DNA of 64,000 nucleotides from Pseudoduganella albidiflava (GCF_004322755.1 NZ_CP036401.1:1-64000), one strand, 5' to 3'; shown: positions 34,327-43,553, numbered from the stretch's first letter. Notes: a model not told the origin generated them from the sequence alone. Program-made: numbers and translations.

Positions 34327-35463
34327 ATGAGCCAGACGAACCAGAATTCCCGCCTTGTCACTGGTCTGTTCAACGACCGCGAAAGCGCGGAGCGCGCCTA
34401 TCACCATGCCACCTCGCGTGGCTACAGCAAGGACGATATCAATGTGCTGATGTCCGATGACACCCGCAAGCGCTACTTCAGCGGCGGCGAGCAGGTCGAA
34501 ACCGAGCTGGGCAGCAAGGCTGCCGAAGGCGCGGGCATCGGTGCCGGCGTGGGCGGCGCGATCGGCGCCGCACTGGCGGCCGTGGCCGCGGTGGGTACCA
34601 CGCTGGTGCTGCCGGGCCTGGGCGTGGTAGTGGCCGGTCCGCTCGCGGCGGCGCTGGCCGGCGCGGGTGCCGGCGGCCTGACCGGCGGCCTGCTGGGCGC
34701 GCTGATCGGTGCCGGTATTCCGGAAGAGCGCGTGCAGCACTATGAAGAAGGCCTGAAGCAGGGCGGCATCGTGATGGGCGTGAACGCCCGCTCGGATGAG
34801 GATGCCGCACATATCGAATCGAGCTGGAAAGACAGTGCTGGCCAGCACGTGATCGGCACCGGCCTCGGTGCAGCGGGCGGCGCGGCGGCTGGCCTGGCGG
34901 CCGGCACGCCAGGCGGCCCGATCGGCATGGCGGCGGGTGCCGTGGTCGGCGGTATCGCCGGCGGCCTGGCTGGCAAGGGCGCGGCCGAAGTGGTGAATCC
35001 GAAATCGGGCGACGACCTGAGCGACCACCACCTGGCGACCGGCGTGGGCGCTGGCGGCGGTGCGATGGCCGGCATGGCGCTGGGTGCGGCGGCCGGTCCG
35101 GTCGGCATGGCAGCGGGCGGCGCCATCGGCGCACTGGCCGGCGGCATGACCGGCAAGGGTGTCGGCGGCCTGGTCAACCCGGCCGAGGAAAAAACCTACT
35201 GGGAACAGCAGCACCGCAACGAGTCCTACTACAACCCGGCGTACCAGTTCAACGACTACGATCCGGCTTATTCGCTGGGCTACAACGGCCGCGCCAACTA
35301 CCGGGGCGACTGGAACACCAACGAGGCGAACCTGCAGAACGAGTGGGAACGCAGCAAGGGCAGTTCCCGCCTGTCGTGGAACGAAGCGAAGAGCGCCACC
35401 CGCTCGGCCTGGGATCGCGTGGAGCGCAAGCTGCCGGGCGACTGGGATAAGGATGGCAAATAA
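34327..35463 (+). CDS. Glycine-zipper general-stress protein (YflT-like N-domain)
   Basis: A 378-residue protein. Residues 10-60 resemble the YflT/GSP17M heat-tolerance domain (LVTGLFNDRESAERAYHHATSRGY). A long Gly/Ala-rich glycine-zipper region follows (about 68-130), then a connecting YflT-like segment, then two more zipper blocks at 175-225 and 237-285 that are copies of each other (GPIGMAAGAVVGGIAGG / GPVGMAAGGAIGALAGG, each ending in VNP). The tail is Tyr/Asn-rich and basic. AAAGGAG precedes the ATG. Membrane insertion through the zippers is likely. Molecular role unknown. Confidence 0.75.
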   Translation: MSQTNQNSRLVTGLFNDRESAERAYHHATSRGYSKDDINVLMSDDTRKRYFSGGEQVETELGSKAAEGAGIGAGVGGAIGAALAAVAAVGTTLVLPGLGVVVAGPLAAALAGAGAGGLTGGLLGALIGAGIPEERVQHYEEGLKQGGIVMGVNARSDEDAAHIESSWKDSAGQHVIGTGLGAAGGAAAGLAAGTPGGPIGMAAGAVVGGIAGGLAGKGAAEVVNPKSGDDLSDHHLATGVGAGGGAMAGMALGAAAGPVGMAAGGAIGALAGGMTGKGVGGLVNPAEEKTYWEQQHRNESYYNPAYQFNDYDPAYSLGYNGRANYRGDWNTNEANLQNEWERSKGSSRLSWNEAKSATRSAWDRVERKLPGDWDKDGK

Positions 35464-35476
35464 GGACGGCAAATAA
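35451..35476 (+). repeat. 13-bp tandem duplication containing a stop codon
   Basis: GGATGGCAAATAA then GGACGGCAAATAA. The first copy ends with the stop codon of the stress-protein gene. Confidence 0.85.
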
Positions 35477-35538
35477 AGAGGTTGGATAAGTCGTCGACAT
35501 GCGATGTTGACGGCGGCCCGAGTGGGCGATGCCGAATG

Positions 35539-35568
35539 AAAAGGCCGGGAATTTCCCGGCCTTTTTTT
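35539..35568. terminator. Bidirectional intrinsic terminator
   Basis: Stem AAGGCCGGGAA/TTCCCGGCCTT followed by T-runs, between the convergent stress-protein and acyltransferase genes. Confidence 0.9.
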
Positions 35569-36620
35569 CAGGTGCCCGCGCTGGCGGCCGTCACCCGGCG
35601 CCGCGCGTTCTTCAGCCTCAGCAACGGTTGTTCCACGAGATAGCAGCTCAGCACGCTCACCGGCAGGATGATCAGGCACGCCAGCACCAGCTTCAGCCAT
35701 GGCGAACCGAGCGGCAGGTAGGCCACCAGCAGTGTCTGCACCGGCCAGCCGTACAGGTAGACCCCATAGGAAATGTCCGGCAGCTTGTTGAAGGCATCGG
35801 TCAGCCACATGGGGCGGAAGGCAAAGTAGAACAGCAGGTAGCCGCCGAACATGGCCAGCCCCAGTTCCGCATAGCGGCGCGAAAACATCAATGCCAGCAG
35901 CGCCACGGCGGACAGCAGCGCGCCGCGGCGGGTGAAGCGGTAGCAGTCGCGGTACAGGTAGAAGCAGCCGCCGGCAAAGAACAGCGAACCCAGCCGCACG
36001 ATCGGATCGTTCAGCAGCAGGCCCAGCGGCGCGAAGGGCAGGGGCAGGCCGAACGACGCATACAGGTAGGCGGCAAAGCCCGTCACCGTCAGGGCCAGCC
36101 ACACGCTCCGGCGCCGGATGCCGCCGGCAACGCCCAGCAGCATGACCGCCAGGTAGCAGGCGAATTCCCGCATGATCGTCCACATCGAGCCGTTGACCTG
36201 CGGTTCAGGCAGGCCCTCGAAGACGGGCGGGGTGATCGGCCCGTGCAGCACGGCCAGGCACAGGGCGACCGTGCTGGTGGACAATTCCCTGAAGTAGCTT
36301 GCGGCATCCGCGCCGAGCGGCGCCACGATGTAGACGCACACCAGGCTGGCGACGATGAACCCGGGGTAGATGCGCAGCACGCGCTTGCGCAGGAACTGGG
36401 CGGGAACGGGGTCGAGATCCCAGCTTTGCACGATCAGGTAGCCGCTCAGCAGGAAAAAGCCGTCCACCGCCAGTTCGCCGAACGACAGCGTGTGGAACAG
36501 CTGCGTGAGCAGTTCGCGGTGGCGGTCGCCGTCCTGCAGTTCGGGCGCGTGCGATACCAGCACGAGCAAGGCGAGCAGCAGGCGCAGCAGGTTGAAATTG
36601 TTTTGATGGCGCATCCCCAT
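35568..36620 (-). CDS. Acyltransferase-3 family membrane protein (OafA-like)
   Basis: A 350-residue integral membrane O-acyltransferase with about ten helices. Family marks: NNFNLLRLLLALLVLVSHAPEL with the catalytic His, FFLLSGYLIVQSW, RKRVLRIYPGF and a C-terminal LVEQPLLRLKN. Such enzymes acetylate or succinylate cell-surface sugars. The start at 36620 is chosen for the family-like N-terminus; the upstream frame is rich in Cys/Pro and has no matching region. No polysaccharide genes are adjacent, so the acceptor is unknown. The terminator stem reaches its stop codon. Confidence 0.83.
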   Translation of the reverse strand: MGMRHQNNFNLLRLLLALLVLVSHAPELQDGDRHRELLTQLFHTLSFGELAVDGFFLLSGYLIVQSWDLDPVPAQFLRKRVLRIYPGFIVASLVCVYIVAPLGADAASYFRELSTSTVALCLAVLHGPITPPVFEGLPEPQVNGSMWTIMREFACYLAVMLLGVAGGIRRRSVWLALTVTGFAAYLYASFGLPLPFAPLGLLLNDPIVRLGSLFFAGGCFYLYRDCYRFTRRGALLSAVALLALMFSRRYAELGLAMFGGYLLFYFAFRPMWLTDAFNKLPDISYGVYLYGWPVQTLLVAYLPLGSPWLKLVLACLIILPVSVLSCYLVEQPLLRLKNARRRVTAASAGT

Positions 36621-36770
36621 GGCTTTCCCGTTTTGGCAAATTGTTATGCAATTTTTATCACCAAAATGTACGACGGCAGCGGGCGGGAAGCAAGGCTCGG
36701 CCGTGGGAAAGGCAGCCTGGAACAACAGATACAGGCTGGCCGAACAACACATCGGGGAAACCCGGGCCTG

Positions 36771-37286
36771 TTACGCCACCCGGCGCGCCACCTCGTCGAG
36801 CTCGGCGCGGGCGGCCGCCGCCAGCGTTGCCCCATCGATACCGATCGCCTTCAGCGCCCGCGCCGCCGTGCCTTGCGTGCTGGAGGCGACCACGGCCGCC
36901 ACGTGCGCCCCCGTCAGCGGTTCACCCGCCGCGCGCGGCCACTCGGCCAGCGACCGCATCACCGCTTCCATCGACCCTTTTGCACGGTAAACGCCAGTTC
37001 CCGCTGGCACGGGGGAATCGCCGGCCAGCAAGGCCGGGTCGGCACCGGCAGCCGCCAGCGCGGCGCCATGGCCAGCCGCGATGCCGGCGCGCAGCCGCGC
37101 AGGATCGGCACCGGCGCGTACAAAGGCGCGCTGGGCGAGTCCATCGGGCAGGTCGAGCGCCGCCAGCAGGAAGTGCTCCGGGCCGGGCTCGCGTTCGCCC
37201 ATCGCATTGGCATGCCGTTCGGCTCCCTCGCTGAGGGTTTTGATGGTGCGCATGTCGGCGATGCGCTGTTTCAGACGCTGCAGCAT
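36771..37286 (-). CDS. Clp N-terminal-domain protein without an ATPase
   Basis: A 171-residue protein made of two Clp_N (ClpA/ClpC N-terminal, adaptor and substrate-binding) repeats and nothing else: MRTIKTLSEGAERHANAMGEREPGPEHFLLAALDL, then a second half with RAAGEPLTGAHVAAVV. AAAGGAA precedes the ATG. It follows a 69-residue helix-turn-helix gene by 11 bases, a pairing known mainly from actinobacteria. It may act as adaptor or decoy for a Clp protease encoded elsewhere. Confidence 0.8.
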   Translation of the reverse strand: MLQRLKQRIADMRTIKTLSEGAERHANAMGEREPGPEHFLLAALDLPDGLAQRAFVRAGADPARLRAGIAAGHGAALAAAGADPALLAGDSPVPAGTGVYRAKGSMEAVMRSLAEWPRAAGEPLTGAHVAAVVASSTQGTAARALKAIGIDGATLAAAARAELDEVARRVA

Positions 37287-37297
37287 GATGTTCCTTT

Positions 37298-37507
37298 CTA
37301 GGATTGAATCAACGGCGCCAGGCGCTTGTGTGCCGCCTGCTTGGACACGCCCAGCGCATCGGCCACCTGGCTCCACGACCAGCCCTGGGCGATGGCGGCC
37401 GCCACGGCCTGGCGTTCGAGCTTGTCCGCGGCCAGGCGCAGGGCCACGACCGCCGCCAGCGCTTCGGCGGGATCGTCGGGACGGGGGAGGGATTGGGTAT
37501 CGATCAT
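37298..37507 (-). CDS. Small helix-turn-helix regulator paired with the Clp-N protein
   Basis: A 69-residue protein. The C-terminal half is a helix-turn-helix (QGWSWSQVADALGVSKQAAHKRL); the N-terminal half is acidic and helical (PAEALAAVVALRLAADKLERQAV). This matches small regulators that precede Clp_N genes in actinobacteria. The sigma70-like promoter lies so close that the predicted transcript starts at or next to the ATG, and inverted CGTCAA/TTGACG half-sites overlap the promoter, which suggests self-repression. Confidence 0.8.
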   Translation of the reverse strand: MIDTQSLPRPDDPAEALAAVVALRLAADKLERQAVAAAIAQGWSWSQVADALGVSKQAAHKRLAPLIQS

Positions 37508-37508
37508 G

Positions 37509-37542
37509 CGTCAATATTAGTTGACGATTTCGATGGCGTCAA
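37509..37542 (-). promoter_or_regulatory. Promoter and operator of the HTH/Clp-N pair
   Basis: On the minus strand: TTGACG, a 17-bp spacer, TAATAT, ending 7 bases before the ATG, which places the start of transcription at or next to the start codon. CGTCAA (37509-37514), TTGACG (37521-37526) and CGTCAA (37537-37542) form inverted half-sites covering both promoter boxes. Confidence 0.7.
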
Positions 37543-37563
37543 CAAAAGATGACGATGGGAGGA

Positions 37564-37666
37564 AAATCGGTGACAGGCACCATTTTCCGGGAAATGTTGC
37601 AAATAAATCGGTGACAGGCTCCATTTTCCGGGAAATGTTGCAAATTAATTGGAGCCTGTCACCGAT
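37564..37666. repeat. Duplicated intergenic repeat with an inverted third copy
   Basis: Two direct copies of about 41 bp, each starting ATCGGTGACAGG and including TTTTCCGGGAAATGTTGCAA, are followed by GGAGCCTGTCACCGAT (37651-37666), the inverse of the start of copy 2. Each copy has the TTTCCGGGAAA palindrome. No coding capacity; it looks like a dispersed intergenic repeat family. Confidence 0.8.
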
Positions 37667-37675
37667 TTTCAGGCA

Positions 37676-37702
37676 ACAAAAAACCCCGCACGCGGCGGGG
37701 CT
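37676..37702 (-). terminator. Intrinsic terminator of the YceI gene
   Basis: Stem CCCCGC/GCGGGG with a 5-nt loop and a run of six T on the minus strand, just after the stop of the 186-residue YceI gene. Confidence 0.85.
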
Positions 37703-37721
37703 TCGGGGGAGGCTGGCCGGC

Positions 37722-38282
37722 TTATTCGGCCGCGATCGCCTCGACCTGGATCGCCAGTTTCACTTCCGGCGCGAAGTTCGGGGTGCCGAAGTTGATGCCG
37801 AAGTCGGTGCGCTTGAATTCGGCCGTGGCATTGGCGCCGCACACTTCGCGCTTCAGCCGCGCGTCCTGTACGCACTTGAAGCGGTCCACCTTCAGTTCGA
37901 CCGGCTTGGTCACGCCGTTCAGCGTCAGTTCGCCATCGACGCCCACCAGCTGGTCGCCGTTGAACTTGAACGACTTGCCTTTATAGGTGGCGGTCGGGAA
38001 TTTCTCGACGTTGAAGATGTCCGGCGATTTCGCGTGCGAGTTCATCTTGTCGTGGCCGAAGTCGATCGACGTGGTATCGATCGTGATGTCCAGGCTGCCC
38101 GTCTTGGCCGCGCGGTCCATCGTGATCGTGCCCTTCGTGTTGTTGAACTTGCCGCGCCACAGCGACAGGCCCTTGTGGTCCGCCTCGAAGCTGGGGTAGG
38201 TATGGCTCGGGTCGATGTTGTAGGTGGCGGCGTTGGCCAGGCTAGCCATGGCCAGCAGGGCAGCGAACAGCGTGGATTTCAT
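37722..38282 (-). CDS. YceI-family periplasmic lipocalin-like protein (first copy)
   Basis: A 186-residue protein with a signal peptide (MKSTLFAALLAMASLANA) and a YceI beta-barrel (TYNIDPSHTYPSFEADHKG...). The family binds isoprenoid-type lipids. Two Cys (KCVQDARLKREVC) may form a disulfide. GGAGACC precedes the ATG. Last gene of a cytochrome b-YceI-YceI run, an association common in proteobacteria and suggesting a quinone-like or polyisoprenoid ligand. Confidence 0.9.
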   Translation of the reverse strand: MKSTLFAALLAMASLANAATYNIDPSHTYPSFEADHKGLSLWRGKFNNTKGTITMDRAAKTGSLDITIDTTSIDFGHDKMNSHAKSPDIFNVEKFPTATYKGKSFKFNGDQLVGVDGELTLNGVTKPVELKVDRFKCVQDARLKREVCGANATAEFKRTDFGINFGTPNFAPEVKLAIQVEAIAAE

Positions 38283-38340
38283 GCGGTCTCCTTCGGTGGA
38301 TGAGGTGCAGCAGGTGCGGTACGGCTTATTGGACGATTAT

Positions 38341-38384
38341 TGCGAGCTTACTGCGAGCTTACTGCGGGATTACTGCGGGATTAC
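38341..38384 (+). repeat. 11-bp tandem repeat, 4 copies, overlapping a stop codon
   Basis: TGCGAGCTTAC twice, then TGCGGGATTAC twice. The last copy contains the stop codon (TTA on this strand) of the minus-strand YceI gene at 38381-38935. The stepwise change suggests duplication in two rounds. Confidence 0.92.
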
Positions 38385-38935
38385 TGAGAAACGACGTGGA
38401 ACTTGATCGTCACTTCATCGGCCACCATGCTGGTGTCCTTCCACTCGCCTTCGCCGATGTTGTAGGTGAGGCGCTTGATCGGCACCGCGCCGTCGAACAC
38501 CTGCTTGCCGCCTTCGGTCTTCACGGTGACGGGGAAGGTGACGTCGGCCGCCTTGCCCTTGATCGTCAGCTTGCCGCTCACGTTCAGCTTGCCGGCACCG
38601 GCGCTCTTGATCGACGTGGAGACAAAGGTGGCTTTCGGGAACTGGGCCGAGTTGAACCATTCCTTCTTCGCCACTTCACGGTTGTACTCGGGGTCGCCCA
38701 TGTCCAGGCTGGCGGTGTCCACCTCGACGGTGGCCTTCGACGCGTCCGGTTTCGCGGCGTCGTAGTCGATGACCACGCTGTGCTTCTTGAACTTCGATTC
38801 GACCGGCACGTTCATCTGCTTGAAGGTGGCGGACACGGAAGTCTTGGCCGGATCGGTCTTCAGCACGGCGGCACCCGCCGTCAGCGACACGGCGACCAGG
38901 GAAGCGAGCAGGATCGGTTGGAAATACGTCTTCAT
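38381..38935 (-). CDS. YceI-family periplasmic lipocalin-like protein (second copy)
   Basis: A 184-residue paralogue of the neighbouring YceI protein, with signal peptide (ILLASLVAVSLTAGAAV). It starts LKTDPAKTSVSATFKQMNVPVESKFKKHSV, as in the E. coli YceI branch. It follows the cytochrome b gene by 18 bases. The two copies are diverged, so they probably have different ligands or partners. Its 3' end is followed by an 11-bp tandem repeat. Confidence 0.9.
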   Translation of the reverse strand: MKTYFQPILLASLVAVSLTAGAAVLKTDPAKTSVSATFKQMNVPVESKFKKHSVVIDYDAAKPDASKATVEVDTASLDMGDPEYNREVAKKEWFNSAQFPKATFVSTSIKSAGAGKLNVSGKLTIKGKAADVTFPVTVKTEGGKQVFDGAVPIKRLTYNIGEGEWKDTSMVADEVTIKFHVVSQ

Positions 38936-38953
38936 GAATGGAACTCCGAAGGT

Positions 38954-39478
38954 TTAGGGAAGCATGCGTTTCAGGACATCGTCCCGATCGATGAAATGGT
39001 GTTTCAGCGCGGCCGCCACGTGCATCACGACAAGCGCCGCCATGGCCATGGTCAGCCAGTAATGGACGGGCTTCAGCGCGGCCTTCAGCGCGGTATCGGC
39101 CTCGAACGCGGCGGGAACCTGCCACAGGCCCAGGTAGACCACCGGCACGCCGGCCGCCGTGGTGTACAGGTAGCCGGACAGGGGCACGGCGAACATCAGC
39201 ACATACAGCAGGATATGGGTCACGTCCGCGGCTTTCGACTGCCACGGCACCATGCCGGGGGCATGGGCCGGCGGGCGGTTCCGGTGGCGCCACAGCAGGC
39301 GCAGCGCGGCCAGGGCCAGCACGGTCACGCCCAGCCATTTATGCCACGAATAGTATTTCAGCTTGGTGGGCGTGAAACCGGGGATGTCGACCATCACCAG
39401 CCCCATCGTGAAGGCGGCGATGATCAGCAGCGCGATCAGCCAGTGCAGCGCCATCGCGGTTCTCGTGTAGCGTTCCAT
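38954..39478 (-). CDS. Cytochrome b561-type membrane protein
   Basis: A 174-residue four-helix cytochrome b of the YodB/CybB group. The haem-ligand histidines fit the first helix (ALHWLIALLIIAAFTMGL), the following YSWHKWLGVTVL, and the last helix region (HYWLTMAMAALVVMHVAAALKHH). It exchanges electrons with quinones in the inner membrane. First gene of the operon with two YceI genes, whose products may carry the quinone or isoprenoid partner. Confidence 0.88.
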   Translation of the reverse strand: MERYTRTAMALHWLIALLIIAAFTMGLVMVDIPGFTPTKLKYYSWHKWLGVTVLALAALRLLWRHRNRPPAHAPGMVPWQSKAADVTHILLYVLMFAVPLSGYLYTTAAGVPVVYLGLWQVPAAFEADTALKAALKPVHYWLTMAMAALVVMHVAAALKHHFIDRDDVLKRMLP

Positions 39479-39557
39479 CAGGCATCCTCTTATTTAGTAC
39501 GTATTAGAACTAACGATGCGTCACTGTAGCAAAGAAACGAAAATCCTGCTGACGAGC

Positions 39558-39597
39558 AAAAACGGCAGCCCTTACCCTACAGGATAAGGAGCTGCCG
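39558..39597 (-). terminator. Intrinsic terminator downstream of purB
   Basis: Stem CGGCAGC/GCTGCCG with an inner CTTA/TAAG pairing, followed on the minus strand by TTTTTG. Confidence 0.7.
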
Positions 39598-39658
39598 TCA
39601 TAGGGGCCGATGGTGAGAGGATACTTAAAGCAAAGAATCCAGCAGGCCTGCCCTGGCT

Positions 39659-41089
<1,431 letters not shown>

Positions 41090-41182
41090 TCACGCGCCGC
41101 GGCGCCGGGAAGCCACCGGGTTGGTCACAGAACCGCTGGGCGCAATGTTATACTGGGTCACACTCCCACCCGGTACTTTCCC

Positions 41183-41794
41183 ATGAAACTGATCGGTTCG
41201 CTCGCCAGTCCCTATGTGCGCAAGGTGCGCGTCGTGCTCGCGGAAAAAAAGCTCGATTACCAGATCCAGCTGGAAAACGTGTGGGGCCCGGATACCGGCA
41301 TCCATCTCGTCAACCCGCTCGGCAAGGTGCCCTGCCTGGTCATGGAAGACGGTTACGTGATGTACGACTCGCGCGTGATCGCCGAATACCTCGATACCCT
41401 CACGCCGGTGTGCAAGCTGCTGCCGCCGAATGGCCGCGAACGGGCGGACGTGAAGAACTGGGAAGCCCTGGCCGATGGCGTGATCGATGCCGGCGTGGTG
41501 GTGCGCCTCGAGCGCACGCAGCGCCCGCCCGAGTTGCAGAGCGCCCCCTTCATCGACCGGCACCTGCTGAAGGTCACGCGCGGCCTGGCTTCGCTGTCCG
41601 ACCGTCTCGGCGATTCGCCGTGGTGCACCGGCACCCATTATTCGCTGGCGGACGTGGCCGTGGGCTGCGCGCTCGGCTGGTTCGACCTGCGATTCCCCGA
41701 GATCGACTGGCGCACCCCGCATCCGAACCTGGCGCGGCTGCACGACAAGCTGCACGAGCGGGCTTCGTTCCGGGATACGGTGCCGCAGGCGTAA
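41183..41794 (+). CDS. Glutathione S-transferase (YibF-like)
   Basis: A 203-residue GST. The N-terminus MKLIGSLASPYVRKVRVVLAEKKL and the NPLGKVPCLVMEDGYVMYDSRVIAEYL segment follow E. coli YibF closely, and the C-domain has ALADGVIDAGVVVRLE. The glutathione-contact DS pair is present. Stand-alone gene between purB and a sugar kinase; no specific substrate suggested. Confidence 0.88.
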   Translation: MKLIGSLASPYVRKVRVVLAEKKLDYQIQLENVWGPDTGIHLVNPLGKVPCLVMEDGYVMYDSRVIAEYLDTLTPVCKLLPPNGRERADVKNWEALADGVIDAGVVVRLERTQRPPELQSAPFIDRHLLKVTRGLASLSDRLGDSPWCTGTHYSLADVAVGCALGWFDLRFPEIDWRTPHPNLARLHDKLHERASFRDTVPQA

Positions 41795-41856
41795 CCGCGC
41801 GGGCTGCCCCGTAACCATTGCGCTACACTGTGGCGTCACGATCAAGCGGGGCGGCG

Positions 41857-42801
41857 ATGGAACAATCTGTAGCGGTTTTCGGCGAAGCACTGGTGGACGA
41901 TTTCAGCACCCGGCGGGTGATCGGCGGCGCGCCGTTCAACCTCGCCCGGCACCTGGCCGGCTTCGGCCTGCCCGTCACGATGGTCACCCGGATCGGCACG
42001 GACGACAACGGCGCCCTGATCCGCAACGAATTCACGCGCTATCGCATGTCCGACGCGGGCCTGCAAACGGGCACCGGCGAGCCGACCGGCAGCGTGCGCG
42101 TGGAAGTGGGGTCCGACGGCAGCCACCGCTTCACGATCATGCCCGACCAGGCCTATGACCGCATCGACGGCGTTGCCGCGCTGGCCGCCGTGCAGGCGGC
42201 CCGTCCCGGCATCTTCTGTTTCGGCACGCTGGCGCAGCGCGACCCGGTGTCGCGTGCCGCCCTCCACGGCTTGCTGGAGCAGACCGAAGCGGTACGCTTC
42301 CTCGACCTGAACCTGCGCGCCGGCCACGTGGACGAAGCCATTGTGTTCGATTCGCTGCAGCAGGCCGATATCGTCAAGGTCAACGAAGAAGAGTTGCAGC
42401 AGCTGTTCAAGTGGTACTGCCACACCTGCCCGGACACGGTCAACATGGAATGCATCTCGGTCGATACCGAGTGCCGCGCGATGATGCACAACTTTTCGCT
42501 GTCCGCATTGGTGGTCACGATGGGCGCGCGCGGCGCGCTGTACCTGTCCGCCGATGGCGCGCACCTGGCCGACCATGGCACGGGCAGCAGCGATTGCTTC
42601 GTCGATTCGGTGGGGGCGGGCGATGCGTTCAACGCGGTGTTCCTGCTGGGCCGGCTGCGCGGCTGGACGATGGAACGGACGCTGGCGCGCGCGAACGCGT
42701 TCGCGGCGGCTTCCTGCGGCTATGCGGGCGCGGTGCCGCAGGACCTGTCGTGCTACGCCCGCTGGCTGGATGAGTGGTCGCGCGAATCGGTCGACGCGTG
42801 A
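41857..42801 (+). CDS. PfkB-family sugar kinase (fructokinase-like)
   Basis: A 314-residue ribokinase-family kinase. It begins VAVFGEALVDDF and GGAPFNLARHLAGFGL (substrate-binding GG motif) and ends with the ATP/anion-hole motif DSVGAGDAFNAVFLLG, carrying the catalytic Asp. It phosphorylates a sugar, probably fructose, but specificity is not fixed by the motifs. The ATG at 41857 (MEQSVAVFGEALVD) is preferred; upstream in-frame codons do not fit. Its stop codon lies within a 16-bp tandem repeat. Confidence 0.85.
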   Translation: MEQSVAVFGEALVDDFSTRRVIGGAPFNLARHLAGFGLPVTMVTRIGTDDNGALIRNEFTRYRMSDAGLQTGTGEPTGSVRVEVGSDGSHRFTIMPDQAYDRIDGVAALAAVQAARPGIFCFGTLAQRDPVSRAALHGLLEQTEAVRFLDLNLRAGHVDEAIVFDSLQQADIVKVNEEELQQLFKWYCHTCPDTVNMECISVDTECRAMMHNFSLSALVVTMGARGALYLSADGAHLADHGTGSSDCFVDSVGAGDAFNAVFLLGRLRGWTMERTLARANAFAAASCGYAGAVPQDLSCYARWLDEWSRESVDA

Positions 42802-42868
42802 AGCAAATCGACGCGTGAAGCGATCGACGCGTGAAGCAATCGATGCGTGAAGCAATCGATGCGTGAAC
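42791..42868 (+). repeat. 16-17-bp tandem repeat, 4.8 copies, overlapping a stop codon
   Basis: TCGACGCGTGAAGCAA-type units: one of 17 bp, three of 16 bp and a partial fifth. The TGA of the kinase gene lies in the first unit. Copies 4 and 5 share a C-to-T change (TCGATGCG), so the array grew stepwise. Confidence 0.92.
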
Positions 42869-42894
42869 TACTGACTAGCTGAACAGGGGAGCGT

Positions 42895-42926
42895 AAAAGC
42901 CGGCCGGGACAGGAGCCCGGGCCGGC
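42895..42926 (-). terminator. Intrinsic terminator of the bacterioferritin gene
   Basis: Stem GCCGGCC/GGCCGGC with a further CGGG/CCCG inner pairing and TTTT on the minus strand. Confidence 0.75.
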
Positions 42927-42933
42927 ATGAGGA

Positions 42934-43419
42934 TTAGTGCGCCTCGTCGGCGGCTGCCATCTGCGTCTGCAGGTAGTTCTGGATGCCGACCTTGCCGATC
43001 AGGTCCAGCTGGGTTTCCAGGAAGTCGATGTGTTCCTCGGTATCTTCCAGGATTTCCAGCAGCAGGTCGCGCGACACGTAGTCGCCCACTTTTTCCGCCT
43101 GGGCAATGCCTTCCTTGACCGTGACCTGGGCGCCGCGTTCCAGCTTCAGGTCCGCTTCCAGCATTTCCTGGGTGTTTTCACCGATCAGCAGCTTGTGCAG
43201 CGCCTGCAGGTTCGGCAGGCCGTCCAGCATCAGGATGCGGTCGATCAGCTTGTCGGCATGCTTCATCTCGCCGATCGATTCCTCGTATTCCTTCTTGGCC
43301 AGCTTGGCAAAGCCCCAGTGGCGGTACATTTTCGCGTGCAGGAAGTACTGGTTGATCGCGGTGAGCTCGTTCGTCAGCTGTGCATTCAGCAGCCGGATCA
43401 CGTCTTTATCGCCCTTCAT
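42934..43419 (-). CDS. bfr: Bacterioferritin
   Basis: A 161-residue haem-containing ferritin storing iron in a 24-subunit shell. Residue numbering matches E. coli Bfr without gaps at the key sites: ferroxidase ligands Glu18, Glu51, His54, Glu94 and His130, and haem ligand Met52, are present. The sixth ligand, Glu127 in E. coli, is Thr here (EDTEEHID). The Met at 43419 starts [12 protein letters not shown], the standard N-terminus. Divergent from a Fur-box-controlled siderophore receptor and near bfd, its reductive partner. Confidence 0.93.
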   Translation of the reverse strand: MKGDKDVIRLLNAQLTNELTAINQYFLHAKMYRHWGFAKLAKKEYEESIGEMKHADKLIDRILMLDGLPNLQALHKLLIGENTQEMLEADLKLERGAQVTVKEGIAQAEKVGDYVSRDLLLEILEDTEEHIDFLETQLDLIGKVGIQNYLQTQMAAADEAH

Positions 43420-43534
43420 GGGAAAGCCTTTTCTTGATGTTTGTCGATCGTGGCATTTTGCCACAGATGACGCCCAAACCCTAATTAAATCCCTTGCGTT
43501 CGCGGTCAAAATGGTGTAATGGCATTGCGAAAGC

Positions 43535-43553
43535 AAATGAAAACCATTATCAT
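43535..43553 (+). promoter_or_regulatory. Fur-box-like site before a siderophore receptor
   Basis: AAATGAAAACCATTATCAT, a good match to the 19-bp Fur consensus, 34 bp before the receptor start and in the gap shared with bfr. Confidence 0.7.
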
